NCBI RefSeq assembly: GCF_946479885.1
Contig: NZ_CAMLHM010000002.1
Span: forward strand, 1 to 64,000
From: an uncultured Devosia sp.
GTDB lineage: Bacteria; Pseudomonadota; Alphaproteobacteria; Rhizobiales; Devosiaceae
DNA length: 64,000 nucleotides
Direction of reading: 5' to 3'
Positions 16,814 through 25,038 of the stretch are shown one piece after another. Within the stretch, counting starts at the first letter, position 1; each line of letters begins with the position of its first letter. Under the pieces are notes generated by a model, which made no database searches, was not told the DNA's origin, and saw nothing but the letters and a program-made list of their open reading frames with translations. The translations under genes and the position numbers were made by a program.

Positions 16814-17872
16814 TCAATCGCCCCTGCCCTGCGGCGGATACTGGTGCTCGCCACCCTGCCAGTCCCGTACCGTGAAACACCCGTCCCCACCCGATATCGA
16901 GGCCGCCCCAATATCGGCCTTGCCGTGTCCACCCGGGATATCGAGCACGTAGGTGGGTTGCGCGAGCCCGGAAATACGGCCGCGAAGTGCCGTCACCAGC
17001 GCCTGCCCCTCTTCGATACCGACGCGAAAATGGCTGGTGCCCGGCGCCAGGTCAGGGTGATGCAGGTAATAGGGCTTCACCCGGTTTTCGACGAAGGCCT
17101 TCATCAGATCAGCCAGTGTCTCGACATCGTCGTTGACCCCCCTGAGCAGCACCGACTGGCTGATCAGCACGATCCCACCATCCGCTATCAGCGCCATCGC
17201 CGCCCGCGCTTCGGCGGTAAACTCGCGCGGATGGTTAGCATGCACGGCCAGATACGTCGTCTTGCCGCTGGCCTTGAGGGCCTCGACCATGTCGGCGTCG
17301 ATCCGCCCCGGCTCCACCACCGGCACGCGCGTGTGGAACCGCACGATCTTGACATGCGCAATGCCGGCCAGCCGCGCCATGATCTCGCGCAGCCGCCGCG
17401 GCGACAGCACCAGCGGATCGCCACCGGTCAGAATGACTTCCCAGATTTCGGAATGCGCCGCGATATAGTCCATCGCCGCATCGAGCTCCGCCCCGGTCAG
17501 CGTGCCGAGCCCCTGCGGCCCCACCATCTCGCGCCGGAAGCAGAACCGGCAATAGACCGGACACACATGCACCGCCTTGAGCAGCACGCGGTCGGGGTAT
17601 CGATGCACAATCCCCTCCACCGGTGAGTGGCTGAGATCCCCGATCGGATCGGCACGCTCGTCCGGCGTCGTCACCAGCTCAGCCGTATCAGGCACGAACT
17701 GCCTGGCGATCGGATCGTTCGGATCACCCGCATCGATCAACGCCGCCACAGCAGGCGTGATGCCGATGGCATACTTTGCCGCCACGGCATCGAGACCTGC
17801 CGCGTCGGTCAGACCGGCCCTTTGGAGGTCGGCCACGCTCTTTAGGCTCCGGGGTGGCAAGTGCTTGTTCAC
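16814..17872 (-). CDS. epmB: EF-P beta-lysylation radical SAM enzyme (KamA family)
   Basis: The protein of about 352 residues turns alpha-lysine into (R)-beta-lysine, which EpmA then attaches to elongation factor P. It carries the radical-SAM motif CPVYCRFCFRR, a GGDPLVLSPRRL SAM-binding strand, the PLP-linked lysine region (TYLAVHANHPRE, RGVNDDVETL) and the C-terminal zinc-free end typical of EpmB. The gene is next to epmA and efp, which supports EpmB over a catabolic lysine 2,3-aminomutase. The open frame runs back through the upstream repeat, so I start at GTG 17872 (VNKHLPPRSLKSVADL). Confidence 0.9.
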   Translation of the reverse strand: MNKHLPPRSLKSVADLQRAGLTDAAGLDAVAAKYAIGITPAVAALIDAGDPNDPIARQFVPDTAELVTTPDERADPIGDLSHSPVEGIVHRYPDRVLLKAVHVCPVYCRFCFRREMVGPQGLGTLTGAELDAAMDYIAAHSEIWEVILTGGDPLVLSPRRLREIMARLAGIAHVKIVRFHTRVPVVEPGRIDADMVEALKASGKTTYLAVHANHPREFTAEARAAMALIADGGIVLISQSVLLRGVNDDVETLADLMKAFVENRVKPYYLHHPDLAPGTSHFRVGIEEGQALVTALRGRISGLAQPTYVLDIPGGHGKADIGAASISGGDGCFTVRDWQGGEHQYPPQGRGD

Positions 17873-17900
17873 TTCATGCCTCCGCAACCACCGCGCGGTA

Positions 17901-17997
17901 CCTCCCCCTTGACGGGGGAGGCTAGGAGGGGGTGTTGGGAGCCACAATATCGGGGCTCTCGCCCCCCACCCTTGATCCCTCCCCGCAAGGGGGAGGG
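17901..17997. repeat. Mosaic palindromic intergenic repeat
   Basis: Outer blocks cctcccccttgacggggga and ccctccccgcaagggggag flank an inner stem with gagccacaatatcggggctc. The same inner motif occurs in the element at 23850-24011, so these two copies are one subtype. It lies between epmA and epmB. Confidence 0.85.
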
Positions 17998-18029
17998 TGT
18001 CGACTGAGGTATCTTGGACATTGAAAACC

Positions 18030-19085
18030 TCATTCCGCCACCGGTGCCCACAGCACCGCCTCGATCCTGGGCGCGCCGGTCGCCAGCATAACCAGCCGGT
18101 CAAACCCCAACGCCACTCCGCTCGCCTCCGGCATCAGTGCCAGTGCCGCCAGGAAGTCCTCGTCGAGCGGATATCGCTCGCCATAGATGCGTTCCTTCTC
18201 TCCCATCTCCCCGGCAAATCTGCGGCGCTGCTCATCCGCATCGGTCAGCTCGCCAAAGCCGTTGGCCAGTTCCACCCCGCAGGCATAAAGCTCGAACCGC
18301 TCCGCCAGCCGCCGATCATCCCCCGTCCGCCGGGCCAAAGCCGCTTCCGCCGCCGGGTAACGATCGAGCACCGTTATCCGGCCCATGCCAAGATTGGGCT
18401 CCACCTTGTCGGTCAGCACCAGGCTGAAAAGGTAGCTCCAACTCCGATCCTCCGGCACCGCCATGCCCAGCATAAGCATCTGGTCCGCCAGCTTTTCTCC
18501 ATCGGGAACGCCCTCGGCGTCCATGGTCGCCAGCAGGTCAATTCCGGCATGGCAGACAAACGCCTCGACCACGCCGATCCGCTCCGGCACCGCAAAGGGA
18601 TCGCATTCCCGCCCCTTGAACCGCAGCAGCGAGACACCCGTCGTCTGCGCCGCGATCCGCAGCAGGGCCACGCAGTCGGCGATAACCGCATCATAAGGCT
18701 CGCCCACGCGATACCATTCCAACATCGTGAATTCGGGGTGGTGCAGCGCGCTGCGCTCGCGATTGCGCCACACATGCTGCAGGCTGGCGATCCGCGTCTC
18801 GCCCGCTGCCAGCAACTTCTTCATGGTGAATTCGGGCGAGGTATGCAGATACATCGCCTGGCCCTCCCCATCATTGCCGATCATGACGGTGCCAAAGGCA
18901 TGCAGGTGCGTCTCGTTGCCCGGCGAGCGCTGCAGTCCGGGCGGGTCGACCAGCAGGAAGTCGTTCTCGGCCAGGTAGGCCCGCACCCGCGCCTCGATGC
19001 GGCCACGCGCCAGCAGGATCGGCCGCCGGTCCGCATGGACTTGAGGCGACCACCACGGCGATGGCTTTGTTTCAAACGGGCTCAT
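18030..19085 (-). CDS. epmA: Elongation factor P lysine ligase (EpmA/PoxA/GenX)
   Basis: This 351-residue paralogue of the class II lysyl-tRNA synthetase catalytic core lacks the anticodon-binding domain. Motif 2 is visible in VWRNRERSALHHPEFTMLEW and motif 3 in GVALGFDRLVM, with the lysine-site residues in YLHTSPEFTMKKLL. EpmA adenylates (R)-beta-lysine and joins it to the conserved Lys of EF-P. I use ATG 19085 (MSPFETKPSPWW). An open frame further upstream encodes nothing typical. It is divergent from efp (127 bases between) and in line with epmB downstream. Confidence 0.93.
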   Translation of the reverse strand: MSPFETKPSPWWSPQVHADRRPILLARGRIEARVRAYLAENDFLLVDPPGLQRSPGNETHLHAFGTVMIGNDGEGQAMYLHTSPEFTMKKLLAAGETRIASLQHVWRNRERSALHHPEFTMLEWYRVGEPYDAVIADCVALLRIAAQTTGVSLLRFKGRECDPFAVPERIGVVEAFVCHAGIDLLATMDAEGVPDGEKLADQMLMLGMAVPEDRSWSYLFSLVLTDKVEPNLGMGRITVLDRYPAAEAALARRTGDDRRLAERFELYACGVELANGFGELTDADEQRRRFAGEMGEKERIYGERYPLDEDFLAALALMPEASGVALGFDRLVMLATGAPRIEAVLWAPVAE

Positions 19086-19212
19086 GTGACCTTTGTGACG
19101 GCCGGGCTGGAGATTTTTTGCGGAATAGGGTAGTTGGCGCACGAATAGCTATTCCGGCGCTCGCGACGGCTTTGCCTCTACGACGCGCCCCTCGATTGAA
19201 CAAGGAAGAATA

Positions 19213-19782
19213 ATGGTCAAGGTCATCGCCTCTTCGCTGCGCAAGGGCAACGTCGTCGAGCAGGACGGCAATCTGCACGTCATCCTGACGGCGGAAAACG
19301 TCCACCCCGGCAAGGGCAACTCGGTCACCAACGTCAACATGCGCCGCATGTCCGACGGCGTGAAGGTCATTGGCCGCTGGCGCACCGTCGAAATGGTCGA
19401 AAAGGCCGATGTCGACGAGCGCGAATACGACTACCTCTATTCCGATGGCGAAGGCCACCACTTCATGGAGCCGGTCAGCTACGAGCAGATCACGGTCTCG
19501 GATGACATCATCGGTGACCAGAAGGCCTACCTGGTCGATGGCATGAAGGTCTATCTCAAGACCTTCGAAGGCAACGCCATTGCCATGGAACTGCCGCAGC
19601 GCCTCAGCTTCGAGATCGTCGAGACGGAGCCGGTCGTGAAGGGCCAGACGGCCTCCTCGTCCTATAAGCCCGCCGTGCTCAACAATGGCCTCAAGGTCAT
19701 GGTCCCGCCCCATATCGGCGTCGGCACCCGCATCGTCATCCTCACCGAAGACAATTCGTATGTGGAGCGCGCGAAGGACTGA
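19213..19782 (+). CDS. efp: Translation elongation factor P
   Basis: This 189-residue EF-P relieves ribosome stalling at polyproline stretches. It has the three beta-barrel domains; the loop of domain I carries the modifiable residue Lys34 in [10 protein letters not shown], which is the target of EpmA with beta-lysine. The C-terminal signature is [14 protein letters not shown] purine-rich site (GGAAGAATA) precedes ATG 19213. Having EpmA and EpmB beside it means the beta-lysyl modification is very likely used in this organism. Confidence 0.97.
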   Translation: MVKVIASSLRKGNVVEQDGNLHVILTAENVHPGKGNSVTNVNMRRMSDGVKVIGRWRTVEMVEKADVDEREYDYLYSDGEGHHFMEPVSYEQITVSDDIIGDQKAYLVDGMKVYLKTFEGNAIAMELPQRLSFEIVETEPVVKGQTASSSYKPAVLNNGLKVMVPPHIGVGTRIVILTEDNSYVERAKD

Positions 19783-19803
19783 TCACCGGCCGCCTACGGC
19801 GGC

Positions 19804-19828
19804 AAAATCTCCCCGGTGGGGAGATTTT
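19804..19828 (+). terminator. Hairpin terminator after efp
   Basis: A perfect 11-bp stem, aaaatctcccc-ggt-ggggagatttt, ends in a short T run, 22 bases past the efp stop. It is nested inside an outer inverted repeat (ctgatcacc at 19780-19788 and ggtgatcag further on). Confidence 0.8.
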
Positions 19829-19898
19829 AGGTGATCAGGCCCGGAGAGCTACGCTCGCAGGGCCAAGGCGCTCCGCCGGCACGATTCCCAATCGGCAC

Positions 19899-19935
19899 AT
19901 GACAACGGGCCCCGCGGGGCCCGTTGTCATTTCTC
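19899..19935. terminator. Strong GC-rich hairpin at the 3' end of the DUF2934 gene
   Basis: A near-perfect self-complementary sequence (atgacaacgggcccc-g-cggggcccgttgtcat) spans 19899-19930, followed on the plus strand by ttctc. It includes the stop codon of the minus-strand gene at 19927. It may stop transcription from both sides. Confidence 0.65.
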
Positions 19936-20145
19936 GATCTCATTGGCGGCCGCAATCCAGATTTCCTCGGCGCGGTCGACCGGCGTGCCCTCGGCCAGCC
20001 ATTTGTCATAGGCCAGCTCGCGCAGCAGCATCTCTTTGGCCATGACCCAGTAGTGGAAGGCCCGCCCGTCCGGACGGCCATCCTGCTCCCACAGGAAATA
20101 GGCTGTGTGCCGAATGCGGTCGGCCACCTGAGTATTCTTCCGCAT
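19927..20145 (-). CDS. DUF2934-domain small protein
   Basis: This 72-residue protein matches the DUF2934 family: RIRHTAYFLWEQDGRPDGRA followed by FHYWVMAKEM, that is, the Ile-Arg-x3-Tyr-x-Leu-Trp ... Gly-Arg-Pro-x-Gly ... Trp pattern. The function is unknown; family members are frequent near stress genes in Hyphomicrobiales. The start is ATG 20145. It lies downstream of the DUF892 gene in the same direction. Confidence 0.85.
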   Translation of the reverse strand: MRKNTQVADRIRHTAYFLWEQDGRPDGRAFHYWVMAKEMLLRELAYDKWLAEGTPVDRAEEIWIAAANEIEK

Positions 20146-20194
20146 GGCGGCGCTTTCGAGGTCGGGCGCGGGGCGGCCCCCGCGCCCATCGGAA

Positions 20195-20686
20195 CTAGGC
20201 CGCCTTCTGGTTCACGTTGGACGTGGCCAGCTGGCTGAGCTTCTTGTCGGTGGCCACCTCTTCTTGCAGCGTGGCATCGAGCAACGCCACGACATCCTTC
20301 AGACCCAGCTGGGTCGCCCAGGTCTTGAGCGTGCCATAGCGGGCGATTTCATAGTGCTCCACCGCCTGCGCGGCCGAGACCAGGCCGGCATCGAGCGCCA
20401 CGGTGCCCTTGAATTCGTCCATGATCGACTTGCCTTCCTCGATGATCCCGAGGATGGCGTCGCAAGTCTTGCCACGGGCCGGCTTGCCCAACAGTTCGAA
20501 AATCTGCTCCAGCCGTTCCACATGGCCTTCCGATTCCGCCGCATGCTGCTCGAAGCCGGCGCGGAGCTCTTCTGACTGCGCAGCCTTGGCCATCTTGGGC
20601 AGGGTCTTAACGACCTGCTTTTCAGCGTAATAGATGTCCTTGAGCGTATCAAGGAACAGGTCGTCGAGGGTCTTTTCGCTAGCCAT
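20195..20686 (-). CDS. DUF892 (YciF/YciE-like) ferritin-fold protein
   Basis: This 163-residue protein starts at ATG 20686 (MASEKTLDDLFLDTLKDIYY). It shows the DUF892 pattern: TLKDIYYAEKQVVKTLPKMA, then HAAESEGHVERLEQIFELLG with conserved Glu and His, then DAGLVSAAQAVEHYEIARYG and a last Glu helix (ATLQEEVATDKKL). These are four-helix ferritin-like proteins linked to stress response, and the Glu/His pattern would allow a di-iron site. The reaction is unknown. The longer open frame to 20776 has no family support. Confidence 0.9.
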   Translation of the reverse strand: MASEKTLDDLFLDTLKDIYYAEKQVVKTLPKMAKAAQSEELRAGFEQHAAESEGHVERLEQIFELLGKPARGKTCDAILGIIEEGKSIMDEFKGTVALDAGLVSAAQAVEHYEIARYGTLKTWATQLGLKDVVALLDATLQEEVATDKKLSQLATSNVNQKAA

Positions 20687-20823
20687 TGTTCTGTCTCCGG
20701 TGATGGGTAAGACGCTGCCCCAAGAACGGCTTCCCGCCGCTGTGGTTCCGGCTCGAACGCAAACTATGCTGGTCACACCAGGCGCCCCCGCATAGACTCG
20801 CCGCCTACCCTTCGAGCCCTGCC

Positions 20824-21546
20824 ATGACCGCCTCGCTCTACCCCGCCGATTTCTACCAGCACCGCCGTGCCCACACCGCCCATGCGGCCCGCCGCATCCT
20901 CGCCGCCCTGCCCCCGGCCCTGTCCCGTCGCAGCGTCGCCGATATCGGCTGCGGCACAGGCACCTGGCTGGCCGCCGCCCTGGAGGCAGGCGCCACCTCG
21001 GCCTTCGGCATCGAGGGCGATTGGGTCACCCCGGCCATGCTCGACGATGCCAGGATCGATTTTGCCCCGCAGGATCTCGAACGGCCGGTGAGCGGCCCGC
21101 GGGTCGATCTGGCCCTCTCGCTCGAAGTGGGCGAGCACCTGACGCCCGCCCGCGCCGACAGCTTCGTTGCCGATCTCGTGGCTTTGGCGCCCGCCATCCT
21201 GTTCAGCGCCGCCATTCCCGGCCAGGGCGGCGTCGGCCACCTCAACGAGCAGTGGCACAGCTGGTGGGCCGAGCGCTTCGCGGCCCATGGCTACCTGGCC
21301 TATGACGTGATCCGCCCCGCCATCTGGAACGACGACGCCATACCCGCCTGGTACCGGCAGAACGTCGTGCTCTACCTCGACGCAGCGACTGCCGCGCCCC
21401 TGTCGCTCACCCCGACCGACCCGGCCCTGCTCGACAAGGTCCACCCCGCCTTCTGGGCTCGCGCCAACAGAGAACTGCACTATGCCAATGCACTGCCGGA
21501 GTCCGAGGTGCTGAGGCGGCAAGCGGAAGCCGCGCAGCAGCAGTAA
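20824..21546 (+). CDS. SAM-dependent methyltransferase (class I)
   Basis: This 240-residue methyltransferase has motif I VADIGCGTGTWLAAAL near residue 38, the acidic end of strand 2 (FGIEGDWV), and motif IV (LALSLEVGEHL). The HLNEQWHSWWAERF region fits Methyltransf_23-type proteins often found in cell-surface polysaccharide or secondary-metabolite loci. No substrate can be named. The start is ATG 20824; it is convergent with the ThuA gene. Confidence 0.87.
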   Translation: MTASLYPADFYQHRRAHTAHAARRILAALPPALSRRSVADIGCGTGTWLAAALEAGATSAFGIEGDWVTPAMLDDARIDFAPQDLERPVSGPRVDLALSLEVGEHLTPARADSFVADLVALAPAILFSAAIPGQGGVGHLNEQWHSWWAERFAAHGYLAYDVIRPAIWNDDAIPAWYRQNVVLYLDAATAAPLSLTPTDPALLDKVHPAFWARANRELHYANALPESEVLRRQAEAAQQQ

Positions 21547-21560
21547 GGAAGGGTATCCGC

Positions 21561-22196
21561 TTAAGACTCTCTTGCTGCCCAGACCAGCCCACGCCGCAAG
21601 ATCTCGCGCACCGGCCCGACCAGCTCATCCGCGGTATGCCCAAGCGACGAGTAAAATACCCGCCCCCGGTCATGCATGGTCGTGAACACCACCGGCATCA
21701 CCACGTCCTTCCGCCAGGGGTGGAACTCGCCGGAAAACACCGTCGTCGCCAGCACATCCACGGCGGGGTCGTAGTTCAGGTAATATTGCTCGCTGGTATG
21801 CTCGAAGCTCTCGATCCCGGCCAGCAGCTCGCTCTCGGCAACATCCACCCGATAGCTGATGATGTTCCCCGGATGCTGCACCCAGTACACCCCGGCCATA
21901 TAGCGAAACGGCACGCTGGCACGAAACGTCGTCGCCAGCCCCATATGGAACCCGGCCAACCCCGTCCCGGCGCGCACGGCATTCACCAGGTTGCCGATGC
22001 CGGCAGGCGCCACGCCATCGGTGATCACAGGCACCACCAGGTCGTTGTCGCCTACATCCTCGGCGCCCAGCGCGTCATAATCATTGGTCACGGCAACGCC
22101 AAAGCCCTCGGCCTCCAGCAGCTCGCGCACCACATGCGCGCTCCGCTCCGGCGTATGCAGTTCCATCCCGCCCCAGACAACGAGCGCTTTCTTCAT
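21561..22196 (-). CDS. ThuA-like (class I glutamine-amidotransferase fold) protein
   Basis: This 211-residue protein has the ThuA fold: [19 protein letters not shown], a [10 protein letters not shown] strand, [10 protein letters not shown] at the nucleophile-elbow position (no Cys there), and VFYSSLGH near the end with the conserved His. ThuA is needed for trehalose/maltitol use in rhizobia and ThuA-like domains occur in sugar dehydrogenation routes. The start ATG 22196 overlaps the previous stop (ATGA). It is the last gene of the sugar-use operon. Confidence 0.85.
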   Translation of the reverse strand: MKKALVVWGGMELHTPERSAHVVRELLEAEGFGVAVTNDYDALGAEDVGDNDLVVPVITDGVAPAGIGNLVNAVRAGTGLAGFHMGLATTFRASVPFRYMAGVYWVQHPGNIISYRVDVAESELLAGIESFEHTSEQYYLNYDPAVDVLATTVFSGEFHPWRKDVVMPVVFTTMHDRGRVFYSSLGHTADELVGPVREILRRGLVWAARES

Positions 22197-23824
22197 AGCC
22201 CCAACCCCACTGCCCGCGTCCGGTGTACGCCCTTGGGCGCGAAGACGAACTCCCCGGCAACGCCGAGCAGGTCCGCCGCCAGATGCACCACCGATAACCA
22301 CATCTCGGTGCCTTGCAAGCTTGGTTCCTGCCCATCGGCAAAGGCAAAGCCCTGCCCCGGCACCCAGCGCTCCCAGGCGCGCCCGATCACCGCCCGCGCA
22401 ATCGCCTCGGCCTCTGCCCGCCGATAGTCGGTCTGGCGCAGGCACAACAGCAATGGATGCACCGTATCGAGCAGGTTGCAGGCCGTGTAGGTCCGCCCGG
22501 AAAAGCCGCCATAATTGCGATAGTTCAGCAGCACCGAGTCGATGGCCCGCTCAGGGTTCGGCACTGGCAGCCCGAATTGCGCATAGGTGCCGCGCGTCAG
22601 CCGGTAAAAGCCGTTGACCGGCTGCAGCAACCCCTCATCGACAGTCATCGACCCCCAGAGCCCGGTGGCCCGGTCCTGCCTCATCGCCAGCCAGCCGAAC
22701 AGCGTCTCGCGCGCCCGCCCGGTCGAGAAGTACCGCGCATTGAAATAGAGCGCCGTGCCGATGGCGTCCACCGCCGCCCCCGCGCCCCAGGCCCGCTCGC
22801 GCCAGGTCAGTCCTTCGAGCCACTCGCATAGCGCGCTGGCACCAAGCTCGACCGCCGCCACCCTATGCAGCGGCCGTCCACCCAGCACCTCGATGGCATA
22901 GCCCACCGAAAGCACATTGTAGAGCGCCAGCCCATCATCGCGCATTGCCACACCGGGCGCCAAGGGTCGGTGCGGATCGGGGAACAGCCCGCTGACCGGA
23001 TCCTGCAATGCCTGCAGTTCTGCCAGAACAGCGGCCGCATCCAGCCCCTCCGGCAGCGCACCAAACCCCGCGGCGATTTCGATCGCATCGTTGCGGTGTC
23101 GCGCGCTCCGGCGAACCGTGCCATCCGCCTCGCGCGACACGTATTCGCCGCCCTCGACATGCCGCGCCAACACCTCCGGCCACTGTGCCGCCGCCGCGCT
23201 GCCCAGTCGTCCCAGCGCGCTCACCGCATCTCCCTTTGCCGATTGCCCACGATACCGCACGATCCTTGCCGGCACACCGCCGACAATGGCCATTTCGGGC
23301 ACATCCCGGCTGACCACGGCGCCGGCGGCAATCACCGCGCCTTTGCCGACAGTCACCCCATCCAGCACCACCGCATTGGCGCCGATCCACACATCGTCTT
23401 CGATGGTGATGCCCAGCGTCTCGTGCTTCTGCTTGTGGATGGGCACATCCGGGTCGTCGAAGCCGTGGTTGAACCCCACGATCGACACGTGGCTGGCAAT
23501 ACGCACCCCGTCCCCACAGCGCACCTTGCCCGAAATCATCGCATAGGGATTGACCGTGCAATGGGCGCCGAACTCCACATCGCCCCGCACCAGCGCATGC
23601 CCGGCAATCCAGCTCGCCTCGCCCAATGCCAGATGCGTGGTAAAGATCGCCGCCTCCGCCGCCACATAGGCCGTCGGATGAAAACGCGCCCCCGCCACCT
23701 CGACCAAACGCGCCTGCCGCGCCCGATGCTCGGGCGCCTCGATATCGGCAGGCGTCCGATCCCAGGTCAGAAACTGGAGGCGGGCCTGGTGTTCGATCTG
23801 CTCTGGCGTCTGATAGCTGTCCAC
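22193..23824 (-). CDS. Hexapeptide-repeat acyltransferase fused to an alpha/alpha-toroid domain
   Basis: This 543-residue protein has two parts. Residues about 45-205 form a left-handed parallel beta-helix of the hexapeptide transferase family ([20 protein letters not shown], then [20 protein letters not shown] and [17 protein letters not shown]) with a WbbJ/LacA-type HGFDDP loop. Residues about 230-540 look like an all-helical toroid ([48 protein letters not shown]) of the kind seen in prenyltransferase-like or glycan-degrading folds. I know no characterised protein with this pairing. The start is uncertain (GTG 23824 or 23842). A 206-base gap with a repeat separates it from the dehydrogenase upstream. 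Confidence 0.75.
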   Translation of the reverse strand: MDSYQTPEQIEHQARLQFLTWDRTPADIEAPEHRARQARLVEVAGARFHPTAYVAAEAAIFTTHLALGEASWIAGHALVRGDVEFGAHCTVNPYAMISGKVRCGDGVRIASHVSIVGFNHGFDDPDVPIHKQKHETLGITIEDDVWIGANAVVLDGVTVGKGAVIAAGAVVSRDVPEMAIVGGVPARIVRYRGQSAKGDAVSALGRLGSAAAAQWPEVLARHVEGGEYVSREADGTVRRSARHRNDAIEIAAGFGALPEGLDAAAVLAELQALQDPVSGLFPDPHRPLAPGVAMRDDGLALYNVLSVGYAIEVLGGRPLHRVAAVELGASALCEWLEGLTWRERAWGAGAAVDAIGTALYFNARYFSTGRARETLFGWLAMRQDRATGLWGSMTVDEGLLQPVNGFYRLTRGTYAQFGLPVPNPERAIDSVLLNYRNYGGFSGRTYTACNLLDTVHPLLLCLRQTDYRRAEAEAIARAVIGRAWERWVPGQGFAFADGQEPSLQGTEMWLSVVHLAADLLGVAGEFVFAPKGVHRTRAVGLGL

Positions 23825-23849
23825 GTCGTCTTTCCCATCCACCGCGCCC

Positions 23850-24011
23850 ACCCTCCCCCTCGCGGGGAGGGCAAGCAAAGCTTGGCGCTTCAGCGCCTAG
23901 CGTCGCTCGGAAGGGGGGATGAGAGCCACGATATCCGGGCTCTCGCACCCCCACCCTAGTTTCGCTACGGCCTTCGGCCTTGCTGCACTACCCTCCCCGC
24001 AAGGGGGAGGG
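23850..24011. repeat. Mosaic palindromic intergenic repeat (long form)
   Basis: Outer blocks ccctccccctcgcggggag and ccctccccgcaagggggag enclose a stem gagagcc-acgatatccg-ggctctc, a short agcgcc/ggcgct hairpin and a second small stem (acggccttcggccttg). The gagagcc stem is shared with the copy at 17901-17997. Confidence 0.85.
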
Positions 24012-24030
24012 TGACATCGCGTGTGCGACC

Positions 24031-25038
24031 CTAAGCCAACCGCTCCAGCAATGCCGGTTCGATCTCGAACTCCATGCTCTCTCCCGCCACGAACCGCTCG
24101 ATCTCGGCGATTGCCATCTCGCCCAGCCGCAACCGCTCCGTGCCCACCGCCCCCGCCACATGCGGCGTCAGGAACACGTTGGGCAAAGTATAGAGCGGCG
24201 AGCCGAGCGCCGGAATTTCGGGATCGGTTACGTCGATGACCGCGTGGATGCGCCCGGTCTGCAACTCGGCCACCAGGGCCGCTTCGTCGACCAGCGCCCC
24301 GCGCGCGGTGTTGATGAAGGCCGTCCCGTCCCGCATCAGCTTGAGCTGTTTGGCGCCGATCATGGCCCGCGTCGTCGGCAGCGCCGGCGCATGAATCGAC
24401 ACCACATCCGAGCGGGCCATCAGTGTATCCAGATCGACCAGTTCAGCGCCATCCAGCACCGGGTCACCGGGCTTCACGAAGGGGTCGCTGATCAGCACGG
24501 TGAAGTCGAACCCCGCAAGCATGCGCGCCACCTTGCGGCCGATGCGCGACGCACCCACCAGGCCGATCGCGCGGTGATAGTTGCCGATGGGTTCATCCAT
24601 CAAGGCGTAACTGCTGCGCCGGCCCGGATCGGCCCGGTAGCGGTCGCGCAATTCGAACACCCGCTTGTTGGCGAAGATGATCGCCGCCAGCGTGAACTCG
24701 GCCACCGGCACGGCATTGGCGTCGGCCGCGTGCGTCACCCGAATTCCGGCCGCATAGACGGCCGGATCCAGCGTGAACTTCACCGTGCCGGCCGAATGGG
24801 CAATGAGCTTGAGCCTGGGCGCTGCCTGCACCACCTGCGCCGTCACCACCGGGCAGCCCCAGCCGGTCACCAGGATATCGATCTGCCCGAGCACGGCGCG
24901 GGCCGCCGGGCTCGACAGTTCCTCCAGCGGCTCGGTTTGCACGATGTCGCAACTGCGCGCCAGCCGTGCCAGGGCTTCCGCGCCGAACACGTGCCTGGTC
25001 TTGTCCGCCGCCATGGCGAAGGCGAGTTTGGGCCGCAT
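24031..25038 (-). CDS. D-2-hydroxyacid dehydrogenase
   Basis: This 335-residue NAD(P)-dependent dehydrogenase of the PGDH/formate-dehydrogenase family has the Rossmann motif GLVGASRIGRKVA (the usual second Gly replaced by Ser/Arg spacing), the substrate Arg in NTARGALVDE, the Glu in DVTDPEI and the catalytic His in LTPHVAG. It would interconvert a 2-keto acid and its D-2-hydroxy acid, or act on a sugar acid. Its ATG 25038 shares one base with the DUF2264 stop (TGATG), so it belongs to the sugar operon. Confidence 0.88.
   Translation of the reverse strand: MRPKLAFAMAADKTRHVFGAEALARLARSCDIVQTEPLEELSSPAARAVLGQIDILVTGWGCPVVTAQVVQAAPRLKLIAHSAGTVKFTLDPAVYAAGIRVTHAADANAVPVAEFTLAAIIFANKRVFELRDRYRADPGRRSSYALMDEPIGNYHRAIGLVGASRIGRKVARMLAGFDFTVLISDPFVKPGDPVLDGAELVDLDTLMARSDVVSIHAPALPTTRAMIGAKQLKLMRDGTAFINTARGALVDEAALVAELQTGRIHAVIDVTDPEIPALGSPLYTLPNVFLTPHVAGAVGTERLRLGEMAIAEIERFVAGESMEFEIEPALLERLA

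Noticed and set aside
16932..18103. Longer starts for the kinase (16932) and for epmB (18103)
   Set aside because: The first would overlap epmB by more than 100 bases; the second would read through the intergenic repeat at 17901-17997.
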